Assembly: GCA_012934845.2 (NCBI GenBank)
Contig: WNNJ02003308.1
Coordinates: 1-64,000, forward strand
DNA length: 64,000 bases
Source of the DNA: Pomphorhynchus laevis
Taxonomy: Eukaryota; Acanthocephala; Palaeacanthocephala; Echinorhynchida; Pomphorhynchidae
Direction: 5' to 3'
Shown here piece by piece: positions 1-11,789 of this stretch (positions are counted from its first letter, which is position 1; every line of letters begins with the position of its first letter). The position numbers and the translations under genes were made by a program. The notes under the pieces are model-generated. The model was given only the letters and a program-made list of their open reading frames with translations, was not told the origin of the DNA and ran no database searches.

Positions 1-29
1 AGCCGAAACGTAATAATATTGCTCGTACT

Positions 30-360
30 TTAACACCAGTTTATTCTTTAATATTAATATATATATATGTTTTAATAACTATAACACCTATCTTTCAAAA
101 ATTTAACCATCAAGTAAATATAAATATATGGATAAAATTGAATTTATAGAATCCTTAAATATGTTGATAAATCAAAATTATTTAAAAGTAGGGACATCTA
201 TATTTAGACAAGTAAAATGTGTTCCAATTGGAGGTAATAGTAGCCCAATTATAGCTGACTTGTTTTTAAGCTTTATAGAATGCGAATTTGTTTATAACTG
301 TGTAAAAACTAAATCTAAACTATATAAATATATGAAATATATGTTTCGATACATTGATGA
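30..360 (+). mobile_element. Penelope-like element copy P1, left part (RT core)
   Basis: This is the fragment of a Penelope-like retroelement that carries the middle of its reverse transcriptase. The frame from 128 shows the RIF-R-Q-V-K stretch, the G-G-N-S-S-P block that corresponds to RT motif B, and the start of the Y-I-D-D catalytic box. It aligns along its length with copy P3 (45142-47164). Homology fades upstream of about position 30-50, near the window edge. It breaks off at 360 inside the catalytic box and resumes at 3591, so LINE B1 has inserted here. PLEs copy RNA into DNA at chromosome ends or nicks. This copy is a fossil. Confidence 0.85.
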
Positions 361-429
361 AATGTTATTATTGTTTCAACGGCTTACCTGGTTCAATAAA
401 ATAAAAATCAACAAAATCATAAAAACTGT

Positions 430-3400
430 TCACATCTCTAGGGGAACACTTCCTTGCGCATAGCAGGATCCATCCGTAATCGGGACTTGAATGCTTAGGC
501 ACCGCTGCTGCAAATAGTCCCTCCATTCAGTTTGTTCCAAAGTCCAACTACTCTTCGTTGATATTGTATACACCGGGACTTTTTCACTAAATTCCGGCTT
601 AAAGTCAAACTGTGTCCGCGAAGGAATGCTGACTGTCGCAGTGGTAAACACATCCGAAGAGGATGATTTGAAGAACGAAGAACTTGCCACACCATATTCA
701 TATCGATAAACTAACGGGTCCAAGAAACGGTCTCAAGCCTAAGACATTGCAAACGACACTCATAGGGCATTTGCGTCAAGATCGGCGCCAACTTTGTTGC
801 ACGACGAAGCACTACTCAGAGATCAAGTGTTCCTCAACTGTGCATGGGTATACACAAGGGGCCGCATACAACAACCGGCTCAGAACGTGAGCCAAAATTA
901 GAGGCCGAAGAGCAACCGGATCAAGAGCTAAAAATGTGCGCCTAATGACTTCTACCATTTTATTAGCGTTGGCACATGCAAGAGCGGTATGTTGGGCAGT
1001 TCTCAGGTTGTGGTCAATCAACACTCCCAAATCCTTATGACTCACAACACTATCTATTTCACGACCACAATAAGTGTATTAAACTGCTGACGGGGACTTT
1101 ACAACTCTACCAGAACACGCATGTGTTTGCATTTGGTGACATTCATCACAAGCTTGTTGCTCGTCGCCCATAACTCGACCCTATCAATATCTCTCTGTAA
1201 AATGCTAATATCATTACTCGAGTAAACACCCCTCCAAATCTTTAAGTCATCAGCATACAATAGCACTGACGAGCAAATAATTGCAGGTAAATCATTTACA
1301 TATATACTGAATAACAGTGGACCTAAAACGGACCCCTGAGGAACACCAATGTGACAAGGCCTAACCGACGATAGTGTATTATCAACACGCACTCTGAAGC
1401 TTCATTGATGCAGAAAGGCCCTGATCTATTTAACAAGAGCAATAGGAAATCATGTGTTTGTCAGTTTCATAAGAAGCAGGTCATGATCAACTCGATCAAA
1501 CGCTTTTGAAAAATCGAAAAATATGATGTCGGTATCTACAGAATTCGCCTTGTTTTCTGACCAGGAACAGTGAGCAAAGAGCAAATTGGAGACAATAGAG
1601 TGACCCTTTCTGAACCCGTGCTGCTCAGGAGATTAAATCAGCTAACTGAGTCTACGTATTTAATATAATTATAAAATAAACAAAACATAATAATGCTAAA
1701 TCAAAATTTAATAATTAAATAATAAAATTAATAATTGTTTTTAGATTTTCTATAATTTAAATCAAGTTAAAAAAATGAAATTTAAAATAAACGTCATTTT
1801 TATGAATTGACTAATAAATACATTATTCCTACTGAAGAAATCAACCATAAAAGCATGCACAAGCCTTTCCAAAATTCGACAGCATACACAAGTTATACTG
1901 ATTGGCCTATAATTATCAACCGATGAGCGAGCACCTCCTTTGAAAATCGGATGGATTACAGACTGCTTCCAGACATTCGGAAGAGCACCATCAAGAATAG
2001 ACTGTCTAAATAAGTCACACAACGGACCAAATATAGAGCTAGCTAAGCTACGTAGAGAAACAGAAGGAAGCAAGTCGGGACCCTTGGAGTTGGATTATTT
2101 TAGTCGACATAATTCTTTATAAACGTCCCCAGGCGAGATCATTTTGGAAATGTCAAAATCAAGACAGGTGACAGGTGAAGCAAATTACACAAGGGTGTAT
2201 TGCTGTTCTACTCGGAAAATATTATCATGCACTACCACGGCTACATAGTGCGCAGAAAAACGCTCCGAGGGCAGATCAATAGTAACGTCGTCATAATGCT
2301 AAACAATCGAAGATTTAGGTGCTCTACGACTGGGCACATACCTGAAAAGTGATCTCACATCATACAAGCATCGCTTTACTAGAGATTTCTCAAACGCAAA
2401 TCGTTTTTGCTTTTTCAAAGTATTAAACAAATTTCTCGAGTGCTTGTAATCATCATATGCACATTGACCATTCTTAAAATCTCTAAAAACTGAGTTACGA
2501 GTTTTCCAAGCAGATCGCAATTCATAATCAAACCAAGGCGCCTGCTTACGGCAACCCACATGTCTAAGAGGATCAAATTTAACTATTAAGGAGTACAGAG
2601 TATCTCGAAATTGTTCCCATGCGGCGTGTACACCTACGAGATTAGGGTTTAGCCACTGTACTTTCGATGACAGTAAGGAGACTGCAGCGATATCAGTTTT
2701 AAAACATTAACCTCTCGTTTATCACTAATATCTCCACTTACTCTCGAAGAGAATCTTAACTTAACAACTACCAGGCAATGATCCGATAGTCCAATCGGTG
2801 TTTCAAGCTGAACGCTGCTAACAATCTGACTATTAGAGCATAAGCAAAGATCCAAAAGAGAACTATTGTCCTTTGCAAAATGAGTGTTACTGCAAACATG
2901 TTGACTAAGACCACAGTAAGTGATACTCTCTTAAAGAGCACTAGACTCACCATCACAACTAGAGAGCGCTGCATATGTATTCCACTCAACACTAGGCATA
3001 TTGAAGTCACCAATCACCAACGTACTAATATGGTTTAGAGTATAATATTCTAACTCGTCAATAAGGCTACTCGTGGCAGCCAAAGGTGTACGATACACTA
3101 CCCCAATTGCAACTGGTGCTGCATTAGGAAATCTAACCAGACCCCACAAACTCTCGACTTTACCAGAGGAAGAAGAATGCAAAAATGTGATATTGACATC
3201 ATTACGTACATAAAGTACCACTCCTCCACCTCTCCCACCTTCCCGGTCCCTTCATAAAAGCGTATAACCATGTATGGAAATCTCGCCATCAACTACATCA
3301 CCGTGCAGCCAAGATTCGCTAATTCCGACTATACTAGGCTTGTTTTGGTCAACACGAAATCTCAGTTCATCTATTTTACGCTTTATACTACGGATATTGC

Positions 3401-3563
3401 AGTATAGTATATTATAGCTCTGTTTTTTATCACTCCAAATAGTATTTCCACGCATTGTCTTGAATAGATCAGATTCCAAATCATATAGGCAGCAATGACC
3501 TATATGAGAGCGCTCTCCGACACTTGTGAATCTGCGCGAGGTGACAAAACTAAAGGGCTCCAT
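430..3563 (-). pseudogene. LINE B1 ORF2 remnant: AP-type endonuclease + reverse transcriptase
   Basis: The remnant reads N to C on the minus strand. The endonuclease (EEP/AP-endonuclease fold) shows an N-I-R-S box, the S-E-S-W-L glutamate box, GDFNMPS, and an I-G-L-S-D-H-C box (about 2795) carrying the SDH triad. The RT shows S-Y/N-Y-R-P-I-S-I-T, FFDFSKAFD (motif A, near 1500), GVPQGSVLGPLLF (motif B, 1350-1320) and LLYADDLK (motif C, about 1250). A thumb/C-terminal segment with R-G-H-S and L-W-N follows near 560-500. The frame is broken by several frameshifts and stops, so it cannot make an active enzyme. The 1632-1820 PLE piece splits the RT between residues NNV and ISP without loss of LINE sequence. 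Confidence 0.85.
1632..1820 (-). mobile_element. PLE 3'-end fragment inside LINE B1
   Basis: This stretch is nearly identical to the terminal non-coding region of PLE copies P1 (4242-4412), P2 (23526-23740) and P3 (45142-45350). It starts at the same end motif (AAATCAGCTAACTGAGTC) and runs about 189 bp. Removing it restores the LINE B1 RT reading across the junction, so it is a clean, severely 5'-truncated PLE insertion that is younger than B1. Confidence 0.85.
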
Positions 3564-3590
3564 ACAATTCTTATTCGTCGCCCATGGTAA

Positions 3591-4412
3591 TATATGTATT
3601 TTATTCTGATAATTTTTATTCTATTAGTGAACAAATTTATCCAGGAAGCCTTATTCTTAACAAAACCAATATTGATGATAAAGAAGGTGTATATCTAGAT
3701 ATGAACATTAAATTAACATTAACTAAAACTACTATTAATTTATATGGTAAAGATGACATATTTAAATTTACAAGAAACATATTTTTGCATGAGCATTCAT
3801 GCATACCATATAATATAAAATATAATACATTAAATAATGAAATTTTAAGAATTGCAACAATATGTAATGATATTGGCTTTCTTCAAAATCATTTAAATAA
3901 TTTAATAGATACATATTTTAAACTAGGTTACTATAAAAATAACATCAAGCAGAAAATAGTAAAATATATAAATCAACACAATAATATAAAGAATAAATTT
4001 AAACTCTTAAGTTGCAAATTTTTATGGATAGATAATAAATAATATACTTTGTATTAGAATAAGATACTAGATAGTTTTATCAGAGGAAATACATCATTAG
4101 CGTGTATTTGGCCCCGCTGATATGTTGGGTAGAGGAGTTAGGGGCCGAAACCTGATAGCATAGCAGTTCCTGCTGATGACCTCTAATTCTTATTTTGATT
4201 CAACGTCTGTTATTAATCAGTCAATTAATAAAACTGAAGTCTATTTTAAATTTCAATTTTTTATTTTAACTTGATTTAAATTATAGAAAATCTAAAAACA
4301 ATTATTAATTTTATTATTTAATTATTAAATTTTGATTTAGCATTATTATGTTTTGTTTATTTTAAAATTATATTAAATTAGTAGACTCAGTTAGCTGATT
4401 TGATTAATATTG
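3591..4412 (+). mobile_element. Penelope-like element copy P1, right part and 3' end
   Basis: This is the continuation of P1 after LINE B1. The coding part (about 3591-4042) matches the region downstream of the RT catalytic box in P3. It is followed by a ~370-bp non-coding end with inverted repeats (GGCCCC...GGGGCC at 4111-4155) and a very AT-rich tail ending at TAGCTGATTT. Every PLE copy in this window shares that end motif, which defines the 3' terminus. No GIY-YIG endonuclease is visible in this part. Confidence 0.85.
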
Positions 4413-4640
4413 TAAGAATTTATTATAATCAAGACAATTTTAACGTTATTCAATTCAATTTAACTCAATTCAAGATCCTTTATTTATCAAAAAATCCAAA
4501 TAGCGGATATCTTCGCTATTTGTAACACTTTCATTGTACAAATTGATAACAATATAGAGAAAATAAATAGCCAAAATAAATAGTAGTTTGATATCCTAAA
4601 AAAGTTTGAGAGATTAATATATACAATTAATATATACAAT
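4413..4640 (-). other. Probable LINE 3'-tail fragment between P1 and B2
   Basis: There is no coding content. On the minus strand it reads as a 3' UTR: GATAAATAAAGGATC is followed by a short degenerate AATTG-type repeat (4440-4475), as often seen at LINE 3' ends. Near 4502-4521 there is an imperfect inverted repeat (AAATAGCGgatatcTTCGCTATTT). The parent element is not recognised. Confidence 0.35.
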
Positions 4641-4683
4641 TTGATTGTTTACAAAACAGCTTATCAGCAGAACAAAACACATA

Positions 4684-5990
4684 ATGACACGAAAAGCATC
4701 GAAGTTTAAAGCTAAGACGTCCAATGTAAACACTGTATCTCTAAACGCAAGCTTAATTGATGAGTGTACATCTGTCCAAGACCAGTGTTCAAACGATTTG
4801 TGTGACACCTGGACCACTATTTGTATGAGCAAGTTAAAAACAATTCAGATGATGCTTATTTATGTGCCTTTTGTGCTGTGAAGGAGCTTAATGTTTTGAG
4901 AAGACGTTTGATCGAATTTGAAGAAGCACATAATCAATCGCTCAGGCGAACTGTTCTCATGGACGATAAAATATCCTCTTTCAAAGCTCAACATCCCCTT
5001 AAAAATATAATTCATGGGGATGCGCAGGTTGGGGATGATACGACTTCCTCGTTATTCCCCTTGATGAGAATACAAACGATCGCAAATTGCAACAAATTGC
5101 TGAAAATACAGTCCCTAAAGTTTCACAGACCACAAACGATATGACTACCTGAGTTGTCGTTAATCGTCCTTCTCCCAATATTGCTATACATATTGACAAC
5201 CGAACTCGAACAACTGGCGCTCATGTCGGCAGCGATGGACCTGTGACATCCCGTATTTGGAAGTGGGGATATTTGCGTTCTTCCTATTCCACTCCAAATT
5301 CAGTGTCAAGACCGTATGATGAAGTCTCAAAATATATTCTATCTGATGAAGCGATTTCAAAAAGTGATACACCGAAGATGTCGAATGCTTACAATGCGAC
5401 ATTTCGTACTATCTCAAACAAAGATGATCAGTGCGTTTCCTCGGGCAACGCACACGTCACCTTGATGTCACCATCAAGTTCTTTAGAGTCTCATGATTCA
5501 CATACCCAGACAGACTTATCTAGCTTGCGGAATATTGTTCAAACAGATACTCAAATACCCAGTTTACGTACATGTACAGATACACAATCTGCTGTGTCAT
5601 GTGATGGTCTTGATAGGGTGATGTCAAATAAGCGTATATATAATAGAGGATGCTCAGTTATAATGGCTAATGTGCCCGAGTCTATCTTCGATAATGCGCA
5701 AGCACGACTGAATGACGACATTCAGAGTTTGAGGTATATTCTGGCACATGTACTTGGCTCCTGTGACATTGAGAAAGGTCCAAAAAGTTAAACTTGTCGC
5801 TATTTTCCGCCTAGGTAAGCGTAATGCTTTAAATAATAAACACCGACTACTCAAAGCTGTCCTCCATAACCAACTTCATGCTGCCTTAATGTTGCGAAAT
5901 TCGTTCCGTTTCAAAGGGTATAATATTCGACTGCTGAAAGATCTTAATGTATCAGAACGAAAAAATTATCGAAGTTTAAAGAGGAACTAG
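4684..5990 (+). pseudogene. LINE B2 ORF1 remnant with PHD-like zinc motif
   Basis: It begins with a basic N-terminus (MTRKASK), then a compact cysteine cluster (QCSNDLCDTW ... YLCAFCAVK) that looks like a PHD-type zinc finger. A coiled-coil-like stretch (ELNVLRRRLIEFEEAH) follows, then a Ser/Thr-rich linker. The C-terminal domain carries the IFRLGK...HRLLKAVL...LLKDLNVSERK pattern shared with ORF1 of LINEs A and D. ORF1 proteins of jockey/CR1 LINEs bind the element RNA. Frame changes near 4830, 5150 and 5780 break it into at least three frames. Confidence 0.7.
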
Positions 5991-6202
5991 CATCTCGTGT
6001 TGCTAAAGGAGAAACAAATCTCTGTAAAAAATTTTCAGATTGTGAAGCGACGCACCCGGCTGAGTTGGAGGCCACTAGTCATGTCGCCTCGCGTGCATTC
6101 TGTAATCGAAACGGGCTCGTCTACTCTGCCTATCAGAGTCTAAATGGTTTAGCGTCCGGGTTATTATGATGTGTTAGGGGTGATAGGAATACTCCCATAG
6201 GT

Positions 6203-7431
6203 ATGTTGGGACATTGTGAAATACTCGATTGTAATGTTCGCAGTCTTATATCGAAGATAGATGAACTGAGATATAGAGTTCAGTTAATTCGTTCTAAGTT
6301 ACTTACTATCACAGAATCATGGCTATATGGTGATATTGTTGATAATGATGTCTCCATACGTGGTTATCTGGTTTTCCGCAGTGATCGTGAAAGTAGAAGA
6401 GGTGGAGGTGTTATTCTTTATGTTAGCAACGATGTGAAAGTAACTGTTCTTAGCACTTCTGATAAAGTCGAAAGTTTGTGGTGTCGGGTAAAATTCATGC
6501 ATACCGCTTTGCTTGTTCTGGGGGTAGTATATCGTTCACCCTTGGCCGCCACAGATAGACTGATTGGGGAAGTAGAACTTTATTCTAAAGGTACCTCCAA
6601 TGTTTTAATACTTGGTGACTTGAATATGCCTTCGGTTGATTGCAATTCATATACGGCTTTTCCTACTTGTGACCATGCTTCCTATGACCTTCTGGAGTGT
6701 ATCATCCATTGTGGTTTAACTCAGCATGTCCAAAATTGCACTCGTTTTGCTAGTGACAGTAGATCTCTATTGGATGTATGTTTATCTTCAAACAGTGAGA
6801 TTATTAACGCTATCCGTTATGATGCCCCGATTGGTATGTCTGATCATTGCGTAGTGATCATTAGGTTAAGGTTTTTAGAAGAAACTCGAGGACCGCGTGA
6901 AAATCAAGTGGTTAATGCTTTCAAAACCAACACAGATGCAATTCAGTCAATACTTTCAACAGCTTCCTTGCCAGATTCCGCTGTTGTTGGAGTACACAGC
7001 GCGTGGAATTACTTTCAGAGAACCTTAGAGTCGCTGCTTATTTTATTCTTTCCACTTAGAAGCAGGACACGTCGAAAAGATTCTCCCTGGTTCGATTCTG
7101 AGTTACGTTCAACATTGAGGACTCGTAATTTGATCTTCAATCGCTACAACGTTGGGGAGTGTAGTTATGATGTTTTTTTAACAGGCAAGAAATTTATCCA
7201 ATACATTGAAGAGGAAGAAGCGGTGTGCATTTGAGAATGCATTAGCTAACAAGTGTAAATACGATTTAAAGTTCCTTTTTCAGTACCTAGCAAGTAGGGG
7301 AGCTGTTGATTCTTCAATTTGTCACTACTTCTATGACATTGCCGCGAATGACCTAGCTAAACAGTTTGCGGCACACTATTGCACTTCAGTAGAGCCCGCA
7401 AGTGAACATGAAACTTTTTGTATGGAATCTA
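6203..7431 (+). pseudogene. LINE B2 ORF2, endonuclease and linker
   Basis: The frame 6203-7234 is an apurinic-type endonuclease with the N-V-R-S box, TITESWL, GDLNMPS and MSDHC motifs in order. The linker then carries SPWFDSELR...RTRN, which precedes the RT in jockey-superfamily LINEs. A frameshift near 7206 moves the reading into the next frame, which continues to FCMES. Joining 7431 to 11870 restores an in-frame continuation (ESS-VLNTYSDA), so the RT half lies at 11864-12487. Confidence 0.85.
7426..7431 (+). repeat. Target-site duplication of LINE A1, left copy (AATCTA)
   Basis: The hexamer AATCTA precedes the A1 insertion and recurs at 11864-11869. Keeping one copy joins the LINE B2 frame without any gain or loss of codons. 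Confidence 0.8.
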
Positions 7432-7570
7432 AAAAAAGTTTGGTTTCTAATAAACATAAATTCCAGATTGCTTATATTTGGTTATATTAAGTTCTATACA
7501 ATAAATAACATACAATCTAATATACATACAACGAGGAGAATAAAATCACGAATCAAACAACTACATATAA

Positions 7571-8966
7571 ATGGGTCGGAAAAAACAAAAGTCTCAAGTT
7601 CCCTACCATGTCGCGTCCAACACCGATGTTAGAGATGTTTTCAATGGATCTGAATAACAAGTCCTTTGCTCAAACAATGATTGTCACACGTGGGTAAGTA
7701 TTTGGACTTCAGAATCCCAGGCATCTTGCCTTGCAGACAACGAATTCTACTGTGGCTACTGTTCGGCTAAGATGATAAATACGATGAAGAGTGAAATAGA
7801 GAGTCTCAAGACAAATATATTGAAACTATCTGGCAATGCAGCGATGTCCACACATGCCTCTTCGTATTGTAATAAGTTTCAACCTCGATGCCCAATTCTT
7901 CCGCATTCGATTGCCTCTAAGAATGCCAAATCTCCCATCTCTTCTACAGGTATTACTATACATCCTTCAATTTTGCCCAATCAATCAGCTCAATCTTCTG
8001 ATGTTACTGTCATTGACCATTTGCAACCCAGTATTTCTTTAGTCGTATCAGATAAATCACCTTACATTTCTACCCCTCATTGCGTTTCTACGTCATCATC
8101 AGATAATCCATCATCACATAATCTGAAGGAGCCGCAAATTGTATCGCAGCAAGATGGATTTTGTCAAGTTTATGATAAATCTACCGAGACAGTGACAGAG
8201 CCGCAAATTGTTACAACTAATGTATTTTCACTCCCCGACAGCCCACGTCCCGTCCTCGTCTCGTTTCTCAATACCTTGCATTCATCAATCAAAATCACCT
8301 CCACCAACCTCCACTATCCTTCCACTCATAACATTTCCTCACATCGCTTGCCACCCTCTTTATTATCATTATCCTCTATGTCTCCCGTCGTCAAACCAAA
8401 TCCCTCCAAATCATCAACTGCCAGCTCTTCTATCGTGATCTCACCTACTCACGACAGTCGTCCTCCTTTACGAAAGCGCTTTGCTTCTCGCGATCGTTGC
8501 GTCATTGTCACTAATATCACGCCTTCTAACTCCTTATCTCCACAAGCACGTCTAGACCACGATGTTTCCGCCTTCAGATCCATCCTCTCGTCTATTGTTC
8601 CCTGCGGATAAACCATCCTTTTTCAAGGACATTTCTCCTGTCGCATTCATCCGTCTAAACAAATCTTATCAATCTAATCCTTCCCAGCCCCCTCTCCTAA
8701 AAATTGTTTTCAAGCATCGCTCTCACGCGTCTTCTGTCCTCTCTCAACGATTCAAACTCATGTCATCTTCAACCACTCGAATTTTCCCCGATCGCGCCCC
8801 TTCTGAAATCGCTCAAATCTCTTCAGCCCGCATCGAAAAACGCCGTCGCGAGGAAAACGGCGAAACATTACTCTCCATCCGAAATATAGACGGAAATTTT
8901 CAAGTTGTCCACACCCGTCCAAAAATTCGATGGCGTTCCATCTCTCCTATGTGTCTTCTCCACTAG
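7571..8966 (+). pseudogene. LINE A1 ORF1 (PHD-like finger plus RNA-binding domain)
   Basis: The ATG at 7571 opens MGRKKQKS. After one in-frame TAA (7655) comes a zinc-finger-like cluster (LCSNNDCHTW ... FYCGYCSAK), then a long Ser/Pro/Thr-rich linker. The C-terminal domain reads VAFIRLNK...PPLLKIVFKH...TRIFPDRA...GETLLSIRN...RPKIRW and matches the ORF1 C-terminal domain of LINEs B2 and D. Compared with A2, there is one extra C in the run near 8600, which shifts the frame between the linker and the C-terminal domain. ORF1 ends at 8966 and overlaps the start of ORF2. Confidence 0.75.
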
Positions 8967-10717
8967 ATTCTTTCGCCACAACACACGGTTTCCGCCTCGG
9001 TCTCCTCAACACTAGATCTATTCTCAATAAATCCGATCTTATCCTCAACCTATTCACCAAGCAATCCATCGATATCTTCTGCCTCACCGAATCCTGGCAC
9101 TCAGATTCCGACGACCTTTCCATTCGTTGTCTGCTCTCTACCGGTTGCTCCCCAGTCGAATCTGCCCGCCCCCTCAGCTCATGCCCTTCTAAATTATCTA
9201 ATCATGGCGGCATCGTCGCATTCGCGCGTCACCCCGCGTCTCTTCGCAAAATCAATCCCCCTTTCAGTCCTTGCTCGTTTGAATTGCTCATATGTCGTTA
9301 TTCTAACCCGATCACTCTAGATCTCGCCATTGTTTACCGTTCTGGTTCATCAGCTCCTACTGCCTCATTTTTTACCGAACTCGCTGACCTCCTCTCTCAT
9401 TGTTCTTTGTCATCAATCCCTTCACTCGTTCTAGGCGACTTCAATATCCGCCTAGACCGCCCCTCTTCCACCGAGTCAATCCAGAACATCAACATTCTAT
9501 CCAACTATAACTACAAACCCATCTCCACTGCCCCCACACATATCCTTGGCGAAGCACTCGAAATCATCGCTGTACCCGATCATTTTGCTGCCTACACATC
9601 ACTGTCCATCTCCGATCCTGGTCTATCCGATCACTTTCTCGCCACCTTTGATCTCACTCACAACCACACCCCTCCTCACACACCTACAATCCTACGTCGC
9701 ACTTGGAGAAATCTTGACCTCTCCCTTCTCCGCTCTGCCTTACTCAAATCGTCTCTATCATTACCCACAATAACATATTCATCTCCTCACGATCTCGCCT
9801 TTCTTTTCGACTCTGAACTCACATCCATTCACGATATTCTCTTGCCCTTCAAGCCTCACCCAAACCGTCGCTTGCACCGTGCCCCATGGTTTGACATCCA
9901 ATGCCTACTATCAAAGCGTCGACTCCGCCATGCTTTTCGAGTCTATCACCGCTCTCTCAGACGTGATTTCCGCTCGATCACTCCGTCTTTCCGTGATTCC
10001 TATCTTGCTCTTCGCCGGTCTCATCTCAACCTACTACGTACCAAATGCAACTCCTTCTGACAGCATAAAATCATCACTTCATTAAACTCTAAGACTCTCT
10101 GGCATACTTTTAACTCAATCCTTGCTCGCTCTTCTTCGCCGTGCAACATCAATGCCAATGATTATTCGTCATTTCTCCAGACTAAAGTATCCACGTTGCT
10201 CTCTCACACCCCGGTCTCCATCCTATCCCACTCGGCCCGCCTAGCCTCATTTTCCCTCATTTTCCATATGCTCATCGATATCTTCTTTTCTAACAACCTT
10301 GTTTAAGTCATCCATCCGCAGTTATATCTTCCCTTCACACTAGAAATCCGCAATCGTTAATCCCCTCCTTAAGAAACAATCGCTCGACCCCTCCCTTCCT
10401 TCTAGCTATCGCCCCATTTCAAAACTCCCTACTCTTTCTAAGCTCTTAGAACGCCATATCTTAATACAGATCGACGCTTATCTCCCGTCATCCAATCTGT
10501 ACCCTCCTTTCTAATCCGGTTGCCGCTCTATTCACTCCACAGAAATCACCTACATGCAAGTTTATAACGACTTACTCATTTCTCGAGACAAGGCTCTATA
10601 TAGTGTTCTCATCTCCCTCGACCTCTCCTCCGCATTCGACATTGTCGACCACTCCGTCCTCCTTTCTCGCCTTCGTTATGATTACGGCTTTTCTTCCTCC
10701 TCCGTAGCATGGTTCGC

Positions 10718-10801
<84 letters not shown>

Positions 10802-11789
10802 ACCGTTCCTTTCGCGTCTGTTCTAATTCATCATCCTCCCCTCCCATCCCTATTTTTTGCGGGGTCCCACAAGGTTCAGTCCTAGGTCCCCTGCTTTTCT
10901 CTCTTCTGCTTGGCGATCTCTCTCAGTTTATCAAACCTTTTTCCTTTAACGTCATGCAATACGCCGATGACATCCTCATCTATGCTCATGCACTCGCACA
11001 TCGCATACACGATATCGGCAATTCTGCCTCCAACTGTATTTCTTCTATCTACAAACGTCTCTCAAATCTCCATCTCGTTCTAAACCCCGACAAGTCTAGA
11101 ATAATGTGGATCCTTCCACGTAAACCAAACATATCTCCTCCCACTGTATATTTTGCCTCATCGATCATCCCCATAGCCCACAATCTCACTTTCTTAAGCT
11201 TCCATTTCGATGATCACCTTTCTCTTAAACCCTTCGTCCGTGACAATGTCCGCTCATCTAACTTAATTCTCCGTGATATCCGCCGTATCCGCCCCCTTAT
11301 CGACTTCCGTTCTTGTATCTCTCTTCTTTCATCGCTTTTTTCCCTAAAATTGATTACTGCCAAAGCCTTTTCGCCAATTCTCCAAAATCCATCATCCTAC
11401 CCCTACAACGAATAATCAACACCGCCGTTCGAGTGCTCTTTCGTCTCCGTCGCTTCGACCACACATCCACATATTTTGCCCAACTCTCATGGCCCACCAT
11501 CCACATCCGCATCAAACTCCGCTTTCTCGTTACCTTTCGTCTCATCGCTGTCGGCTACCCGTCGTTCATCAACCTTCCTTTCTTAGACGATACTCGCCCC
11601 ACCTCGCTATCGCTTCGTTCATGTCATACCCTCTTACTCCACGTTCCTAATTACTCCAACAACTACGGTCTCCGATCCTTCCTCGTCGCCGCCTCACTCG
11701 ACTGGAATCAACTCCCTCTCGACGTCCGCCGCGCCCCCTCCTTTATCATATCCAAGCACCTCCTCCATTCACATTTTCTCGACACCTGA
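8930..11789 (+). pseudogene. LINE A1 ORF2: endonuclease and reverse transcriptase
   Basis: The ATG at 8930 opens MAFHLSY and overlaps ORF1 by 37 nt. The endonuclease (8960-9690) shows NTRSI, CLTESWH, GDFNIR and LSDHF. The RT begins after APWFDIQ (about 9890) and shows LDLSSAFDIVDH (motif A), GVPQGSVLGPLLF (10860-10900) and YADDILIY (about 10960). The C-terminus contains SFLVAASLDWNQLPLDVRRAPS (11675-11745), the usual C-terminal signature of CR1/Daphne-like LINEs. Frames change near 10060, 10250-10550 and 11350, and the (AT)39 run replaces residues that read SYLSDR in A2. Confidence 0.85.
10721..10798 (+). repeat. (AT)39 microsatellite inside LINE A1 RT
   Basis: A perfect 78-bp AT dinucleotide run lies in the RT coding region. 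In A2 and A3 the same place has only a short CATATCTATCC-like seed, so the run expanded after A1 inserted. It is read as an alternating Tyr-Ile tract in the local frame. Confidence 0.95.

Larger units (their letters stand above)
361..3590 (-). mobile_element. LINE B1 (jockey/CR1-type) inserted in PLE P1
   Basis: This non-LTR retrotransposon lies on the minus strand and interrupts PLE P1. The PLE reads through when 360 is joined to 3591. Its 5' end (3590) is near the start of ORF2, so ORF1 is missing. The endonuclease covers about 3563-2600, the RT about 2300-1100, and the C-terminal tail region about 1045-495. The 3' end at 361 carries an AATAATAAC microsatellite-like tail. A 189-bp PLE end sits inside it at 1632-1820. 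No clear target-site duplication is visible. Relatives in the window are B2 (4641-12487) and B3 (40088-41460). Confidence 0.85.
4641..7431 (+). mobile_element. LINE B2, 5' part (ORF1 and endonuclease)
   Basis: This is the 5' two thirds of a LINE related to B1, interrupted at 7426-7431 by LINE A1 and resuming at 11864. It contains a decayed ORF1 (from ATG 4684) and the endonuclease part of ORF2 (from 6203). Its 5' end is close to the direct repeats of TTAATATATACAATT (4615-4641). The other end of B2 is cut at 12487 by LINE C. Confidence 0.85.

Noticed and set aside
1-20. AGCCGAAACG at the window start resembling the 3' half of the satellite hammerhead
   Set aside because: Ten bases only, with no stem III or stem I partner visible; a chance match cannot be excluded.
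4100-4200. Hammerhead ribozyme in the PLE 3' end
   Set aside because: GAAAC follows a good stem, but the required CTGATGA is not at the start of that stem. The CTGATGA at 4173-4179 is absent from the other copies. Kept only as a structured region.
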